From Cylindrospermum sp. FACHB-282 (GTDB taxonomy: Bacteria; Cyanobacteriota; Cyanobacteriia; Cyanobacteriales; Nostocaceae), in assembly GCF_014697195.1 (NCBI RefSeq), contig NZ_JACJRJ010000006.1, positions 1-64,000 of the forward strand: 64,000 bases of DNA. The letters are read 5' to 3'. This document shows, in pieces, positions 1-8,347 of this stretch. The notes under the pieces were generated by a model. That model was not told the DNA's origin, did not search any database, and was given only the letters and a program-made list of their open reading frames with translations. How positions within the stretch are numbered: the stretch's first letter is position 1; each line of letters begins with the position of its first letter. The position numbers and the translations under genes were made by a program.

Positions 1-113
1 TGCTCATCCTTTTATCCTTAAATCCTGATCAAGATTAAGGAGTGCTCATCCTTTTATCCTTAAATCCTGATCAAGATTAAGGAGTGCTCATCCTTTTATC
101 CTTAAATCCTGAT
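1..113. repeat. 42-bp tandem repeat, 2.7 copies
   Basis: Two full 42-bp units start at 1 and 43, and a partial third unit runs from 85 to about 113. The core reads CTCATCCTTTTATCCTTAAA. Its reverse complement (AGGATTTAAGGATAAAAGGA) closely matches the core of the 62-bp minisatellite at 54295-54542, so both belong to one dispersed repeat family. The array may continue left of the window. No coding function is apparent. Confidence 0.9.
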
Positions 114-136
114 TGAATGCCCAGTGCTTTTTTCGG

Positions 137-526
137 TCACTTATTTGCAGGAATTGAAACCGATTGCGGTGTTGTCTCCCCTGGTGTAGTCAAAGTTGCA
201 CCTGGGGTTGGCTGTTGTTGACTTTGAAATAGCTGTTGCTGTCTAGCTTTAAACGAATCTGCGGCTGAATCCAACTGTTGATTCTGTGCTTCAGCATTCC
301 AGTTGATAGGCCCAAAATTTGCCCGATGAATCAAATTCATCATATCGAAATTATCTGAGTTAGTGTTTCCAAACGGATTGCTATTCCCTAGAGGATCACT
401 ACTGGTGTTGGTATCCACCGAGTTTAGTTGAGCCAAGCTAGGTTGAGCCACAAGCAAGGAAGCAAAGCTAATTCCGGCTAAGGTAGCCAGAAAAAGTCTG
501 GTAATTGGTAAAAATGGTTTTTTCAT
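137..526 (-). CDS. Small secreted Asn/Gln-rich protein of unknown function
   Basis: This is a 129-residue protein. It has a clear Sec-type signal peptide: KK, then a hydrophobic stretch at about 8-27, then a likely cleavage after PSLA near residue 32. The mature part is low complexity, with an Asn/Ser/Asp-rich segment (about 35-62) and a Gln-rich segment (about 80-105) ending in a Thr/Pro-rich tail. No catalytic motif is visible. It starts 8 bp downstream of the ABC permease stop on the same strand, so it is probably cotranscribed with the exporter and may be a periplasmic accessory. I do not recognise the family. Confidence 0.7.
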   Translation of the reverse strand: MKKPFLPITRLFLATLAGISFASLLVAQPSLAQLNSVDTNTSSDPLGNSNPFGNTNSDNFDMMNLIHRANFGPINWNAEAQNQQLDSAADSFKARQQQLFQSQQQPTPGATLTTPGETTPQSVSIPANK

Positions 527-534
527 CTTTTATC

Positions 535-1443
535 TTAAGCAAGAGTCCGTCGTAGTTGGGGTTGAATACTCAGCAAGGCGATCGCCGCAAAGCCCACTAA
601 CACCAGCAGCGCTCCCCCAAAGGTAACTTCACCCCAAGGGGCCTGCATCACCACACTAGCCAATCCCCACTCACTATGTAAATAGAGATAGCGAATTGGT
701 TCAATGGCGTAGCTGAGAGGATTGAGGGTGGCTACAACCTGCAACCAGTGAGGCATGAAGGATAAAGGTGCTAAAGCCGTACTGGCAAACAACAGTGGCA
801 GATTGGTAACAAAAATTACGGCAATTAGTTCAATGTGTCCAGGTAGGGCAAAAGCTAAACCGAGGGAGATGGCTGTCACTCCCAAAGCGAGGAGGAAGAC
901 AATTAATGCGATCGCACTTAAACCCACTGCATCCGGTAAGCCAGCGCCCAAAAACGCTGCTGCTGCTACAATTACCGCAGCTTGCAGCAAACTTTGGCTG
1001 ATAATAAAAATTGCCGAAGCAAAGACTATCGAGAAGCGAGAAGCTAGGGGCGCTACCAGCAACCGATTTAAAAAGCCAAATTCCCTGTCAAACATCACTG
1101 GTAAACCAGCATTTAGCGCCCCAGCAAAGGCTGTAAAAACAATTATCCCCGCACTCAAAAATTGACCATAATTTGACGTACTACCAAATAAGCCTTTGGG
1201 TGCATTTTGGAATAGTGCGCCGAACAGTACCAACCACATCACCGGCTGAATAATTCCCGCAACTAAGCTAGAGGGACGGCGTTGTAATTGAATAAATAAG
1301 CGACGAGTTAAAGCCAGGGTCTCTTGTACCAATTCACCAAAAAAGTTGGAGGTGGTATCAGCAACTGCAACAGGTGCTGCTATATGCTGCCAATTCATAT
1401 CAGTTTTAGGAGTTACACTCATAGCAATTTTGTCATTAGTCAT
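535..1443 (-). CDS. ABC-2 type transporter permease
   Basis: Membrane subunit of an ABC exporter of the DrrB/ABC-2 type, about six hydrophobic segments over some 300 residues. Recognisable features are the QPVMWLVLFGALF helix near residue 68 and the cytoplasmic FDREFGFLNRLLVAPLASR segment near 118-136, a hallmark of ABC-2 permeases coupling to the ATPase. The first ATG at 1443 lies in a heptamer repeat tract. An internal ATG at 1422 (MSVTPKTDMNW) avoids the repeat-encoded residues and is a plausible real start. The ATPase gene lies upstream on the same strand, separated by the repeat tracts. The substrate cannot be read from the sequence; drug or lipid-like molecules are typical. Confidence 0.9.
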   Translation of the reverse strand: MTNDKIAMSVTPKTDMNWQHIAAPVAVADTTSNFFGELVQETLALTRRLFIQLQRRPSSLVAGIIQPVMWLVLFGALFQNAPKGLFGSTSNYGQFLSAGIIVFTAFAGALNAGLPVMFDREFGFLNRLLVAPLASRFSIVFASAIFIISQSLLQAAVIVAAAAFLGAGLPDAVGLSAIALIVFLLALGVTAISLGLAFALPGHIELIAVIFVTNLPLLFASTALAPLSFMPHWLQVVATLNPLSYAIEPIRYLYLHSEWGLASVVMQAPWGEVTFGGALLVLVGFAAIALLSIQPQLRRTLA

Positions 1444-1536
1444 TGGTCATTGGTCATTGGTCATTGGTCATTGGTCATTGGTCATTGGTCATTGGTCATT
1501 GGTCATTGGTCATTAGTCATTGGTCATTGGTCATTG
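1432..1536. repeat. Heptamer tandem repeat (TCATTGG/TCATTAG)n
   Basis: About 15 copies of a 7-bp unit, TCATTGG with a few TCATTAG variants. This is a short tandemly repeated repetitive (STRR) sequence of the kind known from heterocyst-forming cyanobacteria. It lies between the ABC ATPase and permease genes, and its left end supplies the first possible ATG of the permease. Confidence 0.95.
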
Positions 1537-1543
1537 AAAAAAC

Positions 1544-1621
1544 TATTACCCATTACCCATTAGCCATTACCCATTAGCCATTACCCATTAGCCATTACCC
1601 ATTACCCATTACCCATTACCC
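1544..1621. repeat. Second heptamer tract (ACCCATT/AGCCATT)n
   Basis: A second, different 7-bp repeat, mostly CCCATTA with GCCATTA variants, starts directly after the first tract and runs up to the ATPase stop codon at 1627. Together the two tracts fill nearly the whole gap between the two ABC exporter genes. Confidence 0.95.
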
Positions 1622-1626
1622 AATCC

Positions 1627-2646
1627 CTACCGCATATTTTGTTTTTTCTCGGCTTTGGGATCGCGGGTGGCGACTGCTGCTAATTCTGCATCCATTAAGG
1701 TGCGCCCCGTGGCGGCGAGGTAGACATCATCTAGGCTGGGGCGAGATTGAGCAATGCCAAAGATGGGTAAGCTAGAAGCAGTGAGAGTTTGCTGGATGGT
1801 AATCAGAGCATCATTTTGGGGTTTAACAACCAAATTGAGTGAATTACCTTGAGCGCTGTTGATGATCACTTCTTGGACAAAGGGCAAAGCTTGCAGCAGG
1901 TTGGTGGCTTTCTCGGCTTCTTCGATGGGGGAAAACTCGCGGATTCGCAAAGTTATGCGATCGCCTCCCACTTGATCTTTTAACTGGGAAGGTGTACCTG
2001 AGGCAATTACAAGGCCGCGATCGATAATTGCCACGCGATCGGCTAAAGCGTCAATTTCTTCTAAATAATGGCTGGTAATTAATACCGTAGTCCCCGATGC
2101 CCTTAACTTGCGGAGAAAGTTCCATACCACAAAGCGGCTTTCAATGTCAAGCCCCACCGTAGGCTCATCCAATACCAGCACATCAGGCCCATGGAGTAAC
2201 CCAGCAGCCAAGTCTAGGCGCTTGCGTAAACCGCCAGAGTAGGTTCCGGTTTTTTTATTCGCGTATTCTTGTAAACCAAGTAAATCTAATACAGCTTCAA
2301 TACGCTGTTTCCCTACTGCACCAGGGAGGTGATAAAGTGCCGCTTGCAGTTGCAGCAATTCTTTTCCCGTCAGCACCTTATCTAATGCGACTTCTTGAGC
2401 CACATAACCCAGCTTTTGTCTAGCGAGTTTGGGGTGATCCAACACCGATATTCCGGATACTTCGATTTTGCCAGCATCCGGCGTAGTCAGAGTACACAAG
2501 GCACGCAGAGTAGTAGTTTTACCCGCGCCATTGGGGCCGAGTAAACCAAAGATTTCCCCAGGTTCCACCTGAAAAGAGACATCTTTGACGGCTTCTACTG
2601 TGCCGTAGCGCTTTTGCAGATTTTGAATTAAAACGGCGGGCGCCAT
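1627..2646 (-). CDS. ABC exporter ATP-binding protein (DrrA-like)
   Basis: Cytoplasmic ATPase of an ABC exporter, 339 residues. Walker A is GPNGAGKT at 37-44, the signature SGGLR at 137-141 and Walker B VLVLDE at 156-161, followed by a conserved ITSHYLEE H-loop. The C-terminal part after about residue 225 matches the extension of DrrA/CcmA-type ATPases that work with ABC-2 permeases. The ABC-2 permease lies just downstream on the same strand, so the two probably form one exporter. The substrate is unknown. Confidence 0.95.
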   Translation of the reverse strand: MAPAVLIQNLQKRYGTVEAVKDVSFQVEPGEIFGLLGPNGAGKTTTLRALCTLTTPDAGKIEVSGISVLDHPKLARQKLGYVAQEVALDKVLTGKELLQLQAALYHLPGAVGKQRIEAVLDLLGLQEYANKKTGTYSGGLRKRLDLAAGLLHGPDVLVLDEPTVGLDIESRFVVWNFLRKLRASGTTVLITSHYLEEIDALADRVAIIDRGLVIASGTPSQLKDQVGGDRITLRIREFSPIEEAEKATNLLQALPFVQEVIINSAQGNSLNLVVKPQNDALITIQQTLTASSLPIFGIAQSRPSLDDVYLAATGRTLMDAELAAVATRDPKAEKKQNMR

Positions 2647-2789
2647 GACAGCTTATCCCTAACTATACAAATCTCAACAATATCTTTCTCTATTGTACGA
2701 GTTGTGCGTGAGGAGTGATGAATTGAAACTTACTTTTCTTGATAAAAGGCTGGTTAAGCAGAAACTCCAGTCTATTTCCCCTTTCCTAG

Positions 2790-2822
2790 AGATCCTCGAC
2801 TTCTTTAAGAAGTCGGGGATCT
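2790..2822. repeat. Perfect-type palindrome, REP-like or bidirectional terminator
   Basis: An inverted repeat with a stem of about 16 bp and a 1-3 base loop. The left arm is AGATCCTCGACTTCTT and the right arm AAGAAGTCGGGGATCT, with one G-T pair. It lies between cydB (stop at 2849) and the ABC ATPase (start at 2646), both on the minus strand. It may act as a cydB terminator, although no long T run follows on the minus strand. Such GTCGGGGATCT palindromes are scattered widely in cyanobacterial genomes. Confidence 0.75.
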
Positions 2823-2848
2823 TGATTTGATTATTTGTTATTTTTTAA

Positions 2849-3862
2849 TCACTCCCCATATTCACCACCAGTGACTTTACCTTGAAAAACAATGTACTGG
2901 TAAAGGTTATAAAACAACATCACCGGGATGAGAAAACCGATAAAAATGAGCATAATCACCAAAGAACTAGGATCAGCAGCGGCTTGATAAATGGTAATTT
3001 GGGTGGGAATGATGTAAGGGAAGACAATTAAGCCTAAACCAATGAATGTCAGTAAAAACAAAAGAATTGTCCAAACAAAGGGTGCGCGTTCTTCTTTGCG
3101 GTTGAGACTGTTTAAGAGTTGCCAAATTAACCAAATTCCCAACACAGGAATGACGGCAAAGATGTAAACTAGGGGTTGCTGGAACAAACGCGATCGCACA
3201 CTTTCATAAAATATCGGGGTGCTAATCGTGATGAAAATCGCCCCTAGCAGCGTTGTCCAAGCCGCAATTTTGGCTGTTTTATAGTGAGTCTGTTGTAATT
3301 CTCCGGTGGTTTTCCACACGAGATAAGTTGAACCAATTAGCACATATCCCTGAATCAACGTCAAAGCCACCAGCACAGCAGGAATACTCAGCCAGTCCCA
3401 AGTAGTACCGATAAAATGTCCCGCCTCATCAACCCTAATCCCCTCTAGCACTGCACCCAAGGCAAAACCTTGACCGAGTGCAGCCGTAAAACTACCGATA
3501 CCAAAAGCTAAATTCCAAAAGATTTTGCGGTTAGAAAGTTCGCGAAACTCAAAAGCCACACCCCGAAAGGTGAACCCAAACACCATGAGAAAAATTGGGA
3601 TATACAAAGCAGTTAAAATCGTGCCGTAAGCCAGGGGAAATGCGCCAAACAAGCCCCCCGCCATCAGCACCAGCCAAGTTTCATTAGCATCCCAAATATT
3701 ACTTAAGCTAGTCATCAAAATTCCCCGGCGTTTTTCATCAGAGGAAGTAATAGATAATATCCCCACCCCTAAATCAAACCCATCTAGCATCACGTAAAGG
3801 AAAAGGAAGAGGGCTAAAATCACAAACCAAACTTGGGGGAGAAAATACTTTAGCGTCTCCAT
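2849..3862 (-). CDS. cydB: Cytochrome bd quinol oxidase subunit II
   Basis: Membrane subunit of the bd-type quinol oxidase, 337 residues with 8-9 hydrophobic segments. The N-terminal LYVMLDGFDLGVGIL and SNIWDANETWLVLMAGGLFGAFP segments are CydB signatures. With CydA it oxidises plastoquinol and reduces O2 without proton pumping. It lies downstream of cydA in the same direction. The gap of about 290 bp is unusually large for this pair and contains a MITE-like element, which may affect cotranscription. Confidence 0.96.
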   Translation of the reverse strand: METLKYFLPQVWFVILALFLFLYVMLDGFDLGVGILSITSSDEKRRGILMTSLSNIWDANETWLVLMAGGLFGAFPLAYGTILTALYIPIFLMVFGFTFRGVAFEFRELSNRKIFWNLAFGIGSFTAALGQGFALGAVLEGIRVDEAGHFIGTTWDWLSIPAVLVALTLIQGYVLIGSTYLVWKTTGELQQTHYKTAKIAAWTTLLGAIFITISTPIFYESVRSRLFQQPLVYIFAVIPVLGIWLIWQLLNSLNRKEERAPFVWTILLFLLTFIGLGLIVFPYIIPTQITIYQAAADPSSLVIMLIFIGFLIPVMLFYNLYQYIVFQGKVTGGEYGE

Positions 3863-4027
3863 AGAAACTCCTGTTAGACTGGGGCAAAAATATCGACCTC
3901 ACCCCCAACATCTTCCCTATTAGGAAAGGGGAGTAAGATTCAAAGCCTTTCTCCTTTTAGGAGAGAGGTCAAAATGTATTGCAAAGAAGACAAAATCACA
4001 GATTAAAAATGTTGTATTTATCTGTAT

Positions 4028-4124
4028 TTACAGCAGTTTTTATCTATTTGAACCACATCTGTCCTAAGGGCACAGCAGTGCTGTGCCCCTACCGTGTGGT
4101 CTATTTACCTGAAAATCGCTGTAA
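4028..4124. mobile_element. MITE-like palindromic element, family A (copy 1)
   Basis: An element of about 97 bp bounded by TTACAGC and its complement GCTGTAA. The terminal inverted repeats extend inward to the TGAACCACA/TGTGGTCTA region, and a perfect central palindrome (GGGCACAGCAGTGCTGTGCCC, split by symmetry) follows. A second copy in the opposite orientation is at 61060-61152 and a partial one at 33414-33443. It encodes no protein and sits between cydA and cydB. A short open frame over it is repeat-derived. Confidence 0.85.
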
Positions 4125-4153
4125 CTCTGGTTTCAATTTCGTGACATTAAATT

Positions 4154-5599
4154 TCACTGCTGCGCTTCTACAGGACGTTCATCGGGGACAAATTCCCCTG
4201 GAGTGGTATCGATAGCAGGTTTAGTAATCTCCATACCTGGTATGGGTAAATCGAGATTTGGCCCTCTGCGAATAATGCGGCTACCAAAGTACAAAACGGC
4301 GATAAATAGCACGGTGTAGACTGTAGCAAAGGTGGCGAGTGAGGCTAAGACATTACTTGCAGGGAGACGAGAAGCAGCATCAACTGTGCGAATTTGTCCG
4401 TAAAGCGTCCAAGGTTGTCGTCCTACACACCGGACTATCCAACCTGACTCAACGGCGATGTATCCTAGAGGTGCGGCGAATACCCAAGCCAGCATTAGCA
4501 ACCGTTGCTGGGTAATGTTTTCGGCTGAGAGTTTACCCCGTAACCATTGCAGAGTGCTTAACAACATCAGTCCAGCGAGAAAAAATGCGATCGCAATCAT
4601 GACGCGGAAGGCATAATAAATTAAAGCTACCATTCGCGGACGATCTTCTGGTTTCCACTCTTTTAAACCGCGTAATGGTTCAGAAAGATTTTTTTTGAAT
4701 TCCAGAATGTATCCCAAGCCGTTAGGGATGGTAATTTCCCAGTTGTTTTTCTCGGCTGTTTCGTTGGGTATGGCTAGCAAACTCCAGTCAGCAGGTTTTC
4801 CAGCCGGTGATGATTCCCACTGGGCTTCCATTGCGGCGAGTTTTGTGGGTTGATAGTGATAAACTTGTTCACCGCTGAGGTGTCCGATGTAGATTTGTAG
4901 TGGGGCAACTGCGATCGCAGCTGCTAAAACTATTTTCAAGGACTGTGCAAAAAAAGCGGGGTGTCGTCTTTGGAGAATATACCAAGCGCTAATTCCCCCA
5001 ATCACAAATAGAGATGTTTCCAATGTGGCAAAGAACATGTGGAGAACACTGTTAATCATGAAGGGATTTAAAATTGCCTGAAAGTAATCATGGACAACAA
5101 ATTTGCCATTGACTAATTCCCCTCCTGCGGGGGTTTGCATCCAAGAATTAGCTGTTAAAATCCACAGGGTTGAGAGGTTAGCCCCAACTGCAACTAAAAT
5201 TGTTGAGAGAAAGTGAATTGTGGGATTGACACGCTCCCAGCCAAATAACATAATTCCTAAAAAGGCAGCTTCTAGCATAAATGCCCAAGAAGCCTCAAAG
5301 CCAATAACGCTGCCAAAAAAGTTACCAACTGCTTCTGAGAATGGTGCCCAATTAGTGCCAAATTGAAATTCCATTGGGATACCAGTTGCTACACCTATTC
5401 CAAAATTCAGCACGTAGAATTTAGCCCAAAAACGGGCATGGAGATAATAATCTGGGTTCTGCGTTTTGAGCCAAATTGCCTCAATAATAACGAGATAGAT
5501 TCCCATCCCTGTAGTTAAGACGGGCCAAAGTATATGGAATATCGCCGTTAGGGCAAATTGCATCCTTGATAGCACAACTGAATCGGATAAAAATTCCAC
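4154..5599 (-). CDS. cydA: Cytochrome bd quinol oxidase subunit I
   Basis: Heme-bearing subunit of the bd oxidase, 481 residues. The N-terminus LSRMQFALTAIFH places a His at residue 22, equivalent to the conserved N-terminal heme-ligand His. Other family marks are NFGIGVATGIPMEFQFGTNW near 80-99, the GRQPW motif in the C-terminal half and a short Q-loop type periplasmic domain. It is in the thylakoid or plasma membrane and accepts electrons from plastoquinol. cydB follows on the same strand. Upstream is a gene-free stretch of about 520 bp with two MITE-like elements. Confidence 0.97.
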   Translation of the reverse strand: MEFLSDSVVLSRMQFALTAIFHILWPVLTTGMGIYLVIIEAIWLKTQNPDYYLHARFWAKFYVLNFGIGVATGIPMEFQFGTNWAPFSEAVGNFFGSVIGFEASWAFMLEAAFLGIMLFGWERVNPTIHFLSTILVAVGANLSTLWILTANSWMQTPAGGELVNGKFVVHDYFQAILNPFMINSVLHMFFATLETSLFVIGGISAWYILQRRHPAFFAQSLKIVLAAAIAVAPLQIYIGHLSGEQVYHYQPTKLAAMEAQWESSPAGKPADWSLLAIPNETAEKNNWEITIPNGLGYILEFKKNLSEPLRGLKEWKPEDRPRMVALIYYAFRVMIAIAFFLAGLMLLSTLQWLRGKLSAENITQQRLLMLAWVFAAPLGYIAVESGWIVRCVGRQPWTLYGQIRTVDAASRLPASNVLASLATFATVYTVLFIAVLYFGSRIIRRGPNLDLPIPGMEITKPAIDTTPGEFVPDERPVEAQQ

Positions 5600-5708
5600 G
5601 AATTTTCCCCATTAGCAAGCTGTACTATTTAGGATATCTGTTTCGCTTTTGATGGAAATACACCAAAGGGTGAATTAATCGACATAGCCGTGAAAATTAA
5701 ATATGCAT

Positions 5709-5819
5709 TTACGACTTACGCACCGTATAAATTTACCCTCTTTTCAGGCTTTTTCGATGCGTAAATAGACGCATCCTACACGTAGTGTGCGTTCCCTAAC
5801 GCACAATTTATAGGACTTG
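5709..5819. mobile_element. MITE-like element, family D (copy 1)
   Basis: A stretch from ACTTACGCACCGTATAAATT to AATTTATAGGACTT has inverted ends and an internal GTGTGCGTTCCCTAACGCAC palindrome. A related copy occupies about 44990-45098. It lies upstream of cydA. The rest of 5600-5708 and 5820-5928 shows no gene. Confidence 0.65.
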
Positions 5820-5928
5820 TAATGAATAAAACCAATAAACATATTTACCATTTTTTGACAATTGGTAATTCCTAGCATTATGCAGAATGCTTAAATAATA
5901 GAAAAAGCACTAAAGATTTTTAAGTTAC

Positions 5929-6052
5929 AGGACTTACGCAACTTGCACATTAGTAGGGTGCGTCAGATGTCAAAAATCTGTTTATTTGCCAGATTTATCG
6001 AGTCTGACGCACCCTACAATAGATGTTTATTGTGACACGCAGCTTTAGTCCT
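5929..6052. mobile_element. MITE-like element, family B (copy 1)
   Basis: A 124-bp element starting AGGACTTACGCAAC and ending GCTTTAGTCCT. It has an internal inverted pair, TAGGGTGCGTCAGA and TCTGACGCACCCTA. A nearly identical 124-bp copy in the opposite orientation is at 32444-32567. It is non-coding. Equal length and precise ends suggest mobilisation by a transposase in trans. Confidence 0.88.
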
Positions 6053-6120
6053 AAGTTAGTTAAAATCTTTAGTGCTTTCTTCACTCTTTCATGAGTAAGT
6101 CTTTACTGTAGCTTAAGGCA

Positions 6121-6564
6121 TCAATAATTGAAGTCTTTTATTGATTCAAATTCTTGTCTGGGATCATTTGGATTAATAAAAAATCCGCTTGCTATCTTTG
6201 TACCTTTTTCATAAATAGAAGCCGTAGAAATAGGCGGATATATTCGTGGAACAGGGGTTTGATAGTAAGTTTCTGGATTAGCTTCAACGGTGCCCAAAAC
6301 TATTTTGTATTTATCACCAAAAGTGGTTTGAGCTTCTGATTTTACCTTGTCTAAGGAAACTTCTAAGGCTTCACGTGTTGTGTCAGATATCAAAATTACA
6401 ACTACAGGCTTGTCGGATTTCACTACTTCAGTTTCAAAATTTTCTGGAGTAAGCGTTAGCACATCTGATGAGGTAGCAGCAATAGCTGGAGATGTCAAGA
6501 ACATCAAGCTACTTACAACCAGTACCAAAAATCCTGATATCAATCGTTTTCCAATTGCCATCAT
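6121..6564 (-). CDS. Secreted thioredoxin-fold-like protein without CXXC
   Basis: 147 residues with an N-terminal signal peptide (hydrophobic stretch about 10-28, likely cleavage after SPAIAA). The mature sequence reads LTPENFETEVVKSDKPVVVILISD, then a helix, then KIVLGTVEANPE and TASIYEKGTKIASGF. This order resembles the beta-alpha-beta core of thioredoxins, but the WCGPC region is replaced by ISDTTREA, so dithiol chemistry is not expected. It would be periplasmic or lumenal. The fold assignment is inference from pattern and spacing. It stands alone on the minus strand next to the distal end of the CRISPR array. Confidence 0.7.
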   Translation of the reverse strand: MMAIGKRLISGFLVLVVSSLMFLTSPAIAATSSDVLTLTPENFETEVVKSDKPVVVILISDTTREALEVSLDKVKSEAQTTFGDKYKIVLGTVEANPETYYQTPVPRIYPPISTASIYEKGTKIASGFFINPNDPRQEFESIKDFNY

Positions 6565-6718
6565 ATTTTTCTCTATGTAGGTATAAATTACGTAAGTAAG
6601 TTATCACGAATGAGAAAGAGACACAAGGAAAGTTAAAAAACTTAAGGGATGATTTTAACAATGTTCCGCTGTGCTGGTGCGCTGTTGAAAGAGACGCAAG
6701 GACAGTTAATACATTACA

Positions 6719-8347
6719 GTTTCAATCCCTAGTAGGGATTTTAGTGTTTTGCAAGTCATCCATTAACCCACCTTTGGATAGAGTTTAAAGGGTTTCAATG
6801 CCTAATAAGGATTTTAGTGTTTTGCAAGGCCGCCTAACTACAGCCTAGAAGACCTCTATTTTGTTTCAATCCCTAATAGGGATTTTGATGTTTTGCAAGA
6901 TGCTAAAGGTGAGTTACCTGCGCCTATAAAATATGTTTCAATCCCTAATAGGGATTTTGATGTTTTGCAAGTTTCTATGTTCCCAATGCAATTTTGGCAA
7001 TCAAAGTTTCAATCCCTAATAGGGATTTTGATGTTTTGCAAGTAGTACCAGAAACAGTAGCAAGAGAAGTTGTGCTAGCGTTTCAATCCCTAATAGGGAT
7101 TTTGATGTTTTGCAAGTTTGATCGAGACAATAACTTCAAAGGTGGCTGGGTTTCAATCCCTAATAGGGATTTTGATGTTTTGCAAGTTTGTGTATCACAA
7201 ACTCATGCCGAGCTAATGTCCGTTTCAATCCCTAATAGGGATTTTGATGTTTTGCAAGCCCCATAAGTTTTCTTTAAAACCTAGCTATTATAATGTTTCA
7301 ATCCCTAATAGGGATTTTGATGTTTTGCAAGATTTCACTGCCGTGCCCAACACCTACAGACGGGTCTATGATGTTTCAATCCCTAATAGGGATTTTGATG
7401 TTTTGCAAGTAGAGAAAGCCACCTACCAGCTTTGTGAAGAATTATTTCAATCCCTAATAGGGATTTTGATGTTTTGCAAGTGAAATTACACTTTCTATTT
7501 TACTGAATGCAGAGTTTCAATCCCTAATAGGGATTTTGATGTTTTGCAAGCATTAGAAGCTTTGTTGGTGGGCGATCGCATCCGTTTCAATCCCTAATAG
7601 GGATTTTGATGTTTTGCAAGTGCTCTAGCTCTGGCGGCATTTCTGGGAGAAGTTCGTTTCAATCCCTAATAGGGATTTTGATGTTTTGCAAGCATAGATG
7701 CATTGAAATTGAAAGGATTGGATAAGTTTCAATCCCTAATAGGGATTTTGATGTTTTGCAAGCAGTAAAAAGTTAGTTGCCAGTCTTGGAGTCCAAGGGT
7801 TTCAATCCCTAATAGGGATTTTGATGTTTTGCAAGGATCAACGCTAGCAAGGAAGCAAAAGCTTACTTTGTTGTTTCAATCCCTAATAGGGATTTTGATG
7901 TTTTGCAAGGCTGTACCTTGATTGGATGTATACGTGTATTGTCGTACGTTTCAATCCCTAATAGGGATTTTGATGTTTTGCAAGTTTTTTCTATCTGATC
8001 ATGTAACATTTGCTAGGTTTCAATCCCTAATAGGGATTTTGATGTTTTGCAAGACTTTTATCTTTCGCATCCACAACATGAGATGCTTGGTTTCAATCCC
8101 TAATAGGGATTTTGATGTTTTGCAAGGAGATCAAAGCTATACCAGGTAGTTTGTTCATCCAGTTGTTTCAATCCCTAATAGGGATTTTGATGTTTTGCAA
8201 GAAGCTAGCTAACTTCTCTTGTTGCTTTTGGTGTAGTGTTTCAATCCCTAATAGGGATTTTGATGTTTTGCAAGTTACTTCAGAATTTCTTACAAACCCG
8301 TCGGCGTGCCGTTTCAATCCCTAATAGGGATTTTGATGTTTTGCAAG
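6719..8347 (-). CRISPR. CRISPR array, 23 repeats and 22 spacers
   Basis: The 37-bp repeats start at 6719, 6792, 6863, 6935, 7006, 7080, 7150, 7222, 7295, 7373, 7444, 7514, 7584, 7656, 7726, 7799, 7873, 7948, 8017, 8090, 8165, 8238 and 8311. Spacers are about 33-41 bp. The plus-strand repeat begins GTTTCAATCCCTAATAGGGA and ends TGATGTTTTGCAAG; AATCCCT and AGGGATT form a hairpin. On the minus strand it ends in ATTGAAAC, the usual 5-prime crRNA handle of many type I and III systems. The first two repeats (6719, 6792) are degenerate and share TTTTAGTG for TTTTGATG, marking the old distal end. The repeat at 7444 has one first-base change. The array therefore probably reads leftward from a leader right of 8347. 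No cas gene adjoins it. Confidence 0.98.

Noticed and set aside
1324..1563. Open frame encoding WSLVIGH repeats
   Set aside because: It is only the translation of the heptamer tract, antisense to the permease gene.
3979..4215. Open frame of 78 codons between cydB and cydA
   Set aside because: It is made of the family A MITE-like element and lies partly over the cydA end.
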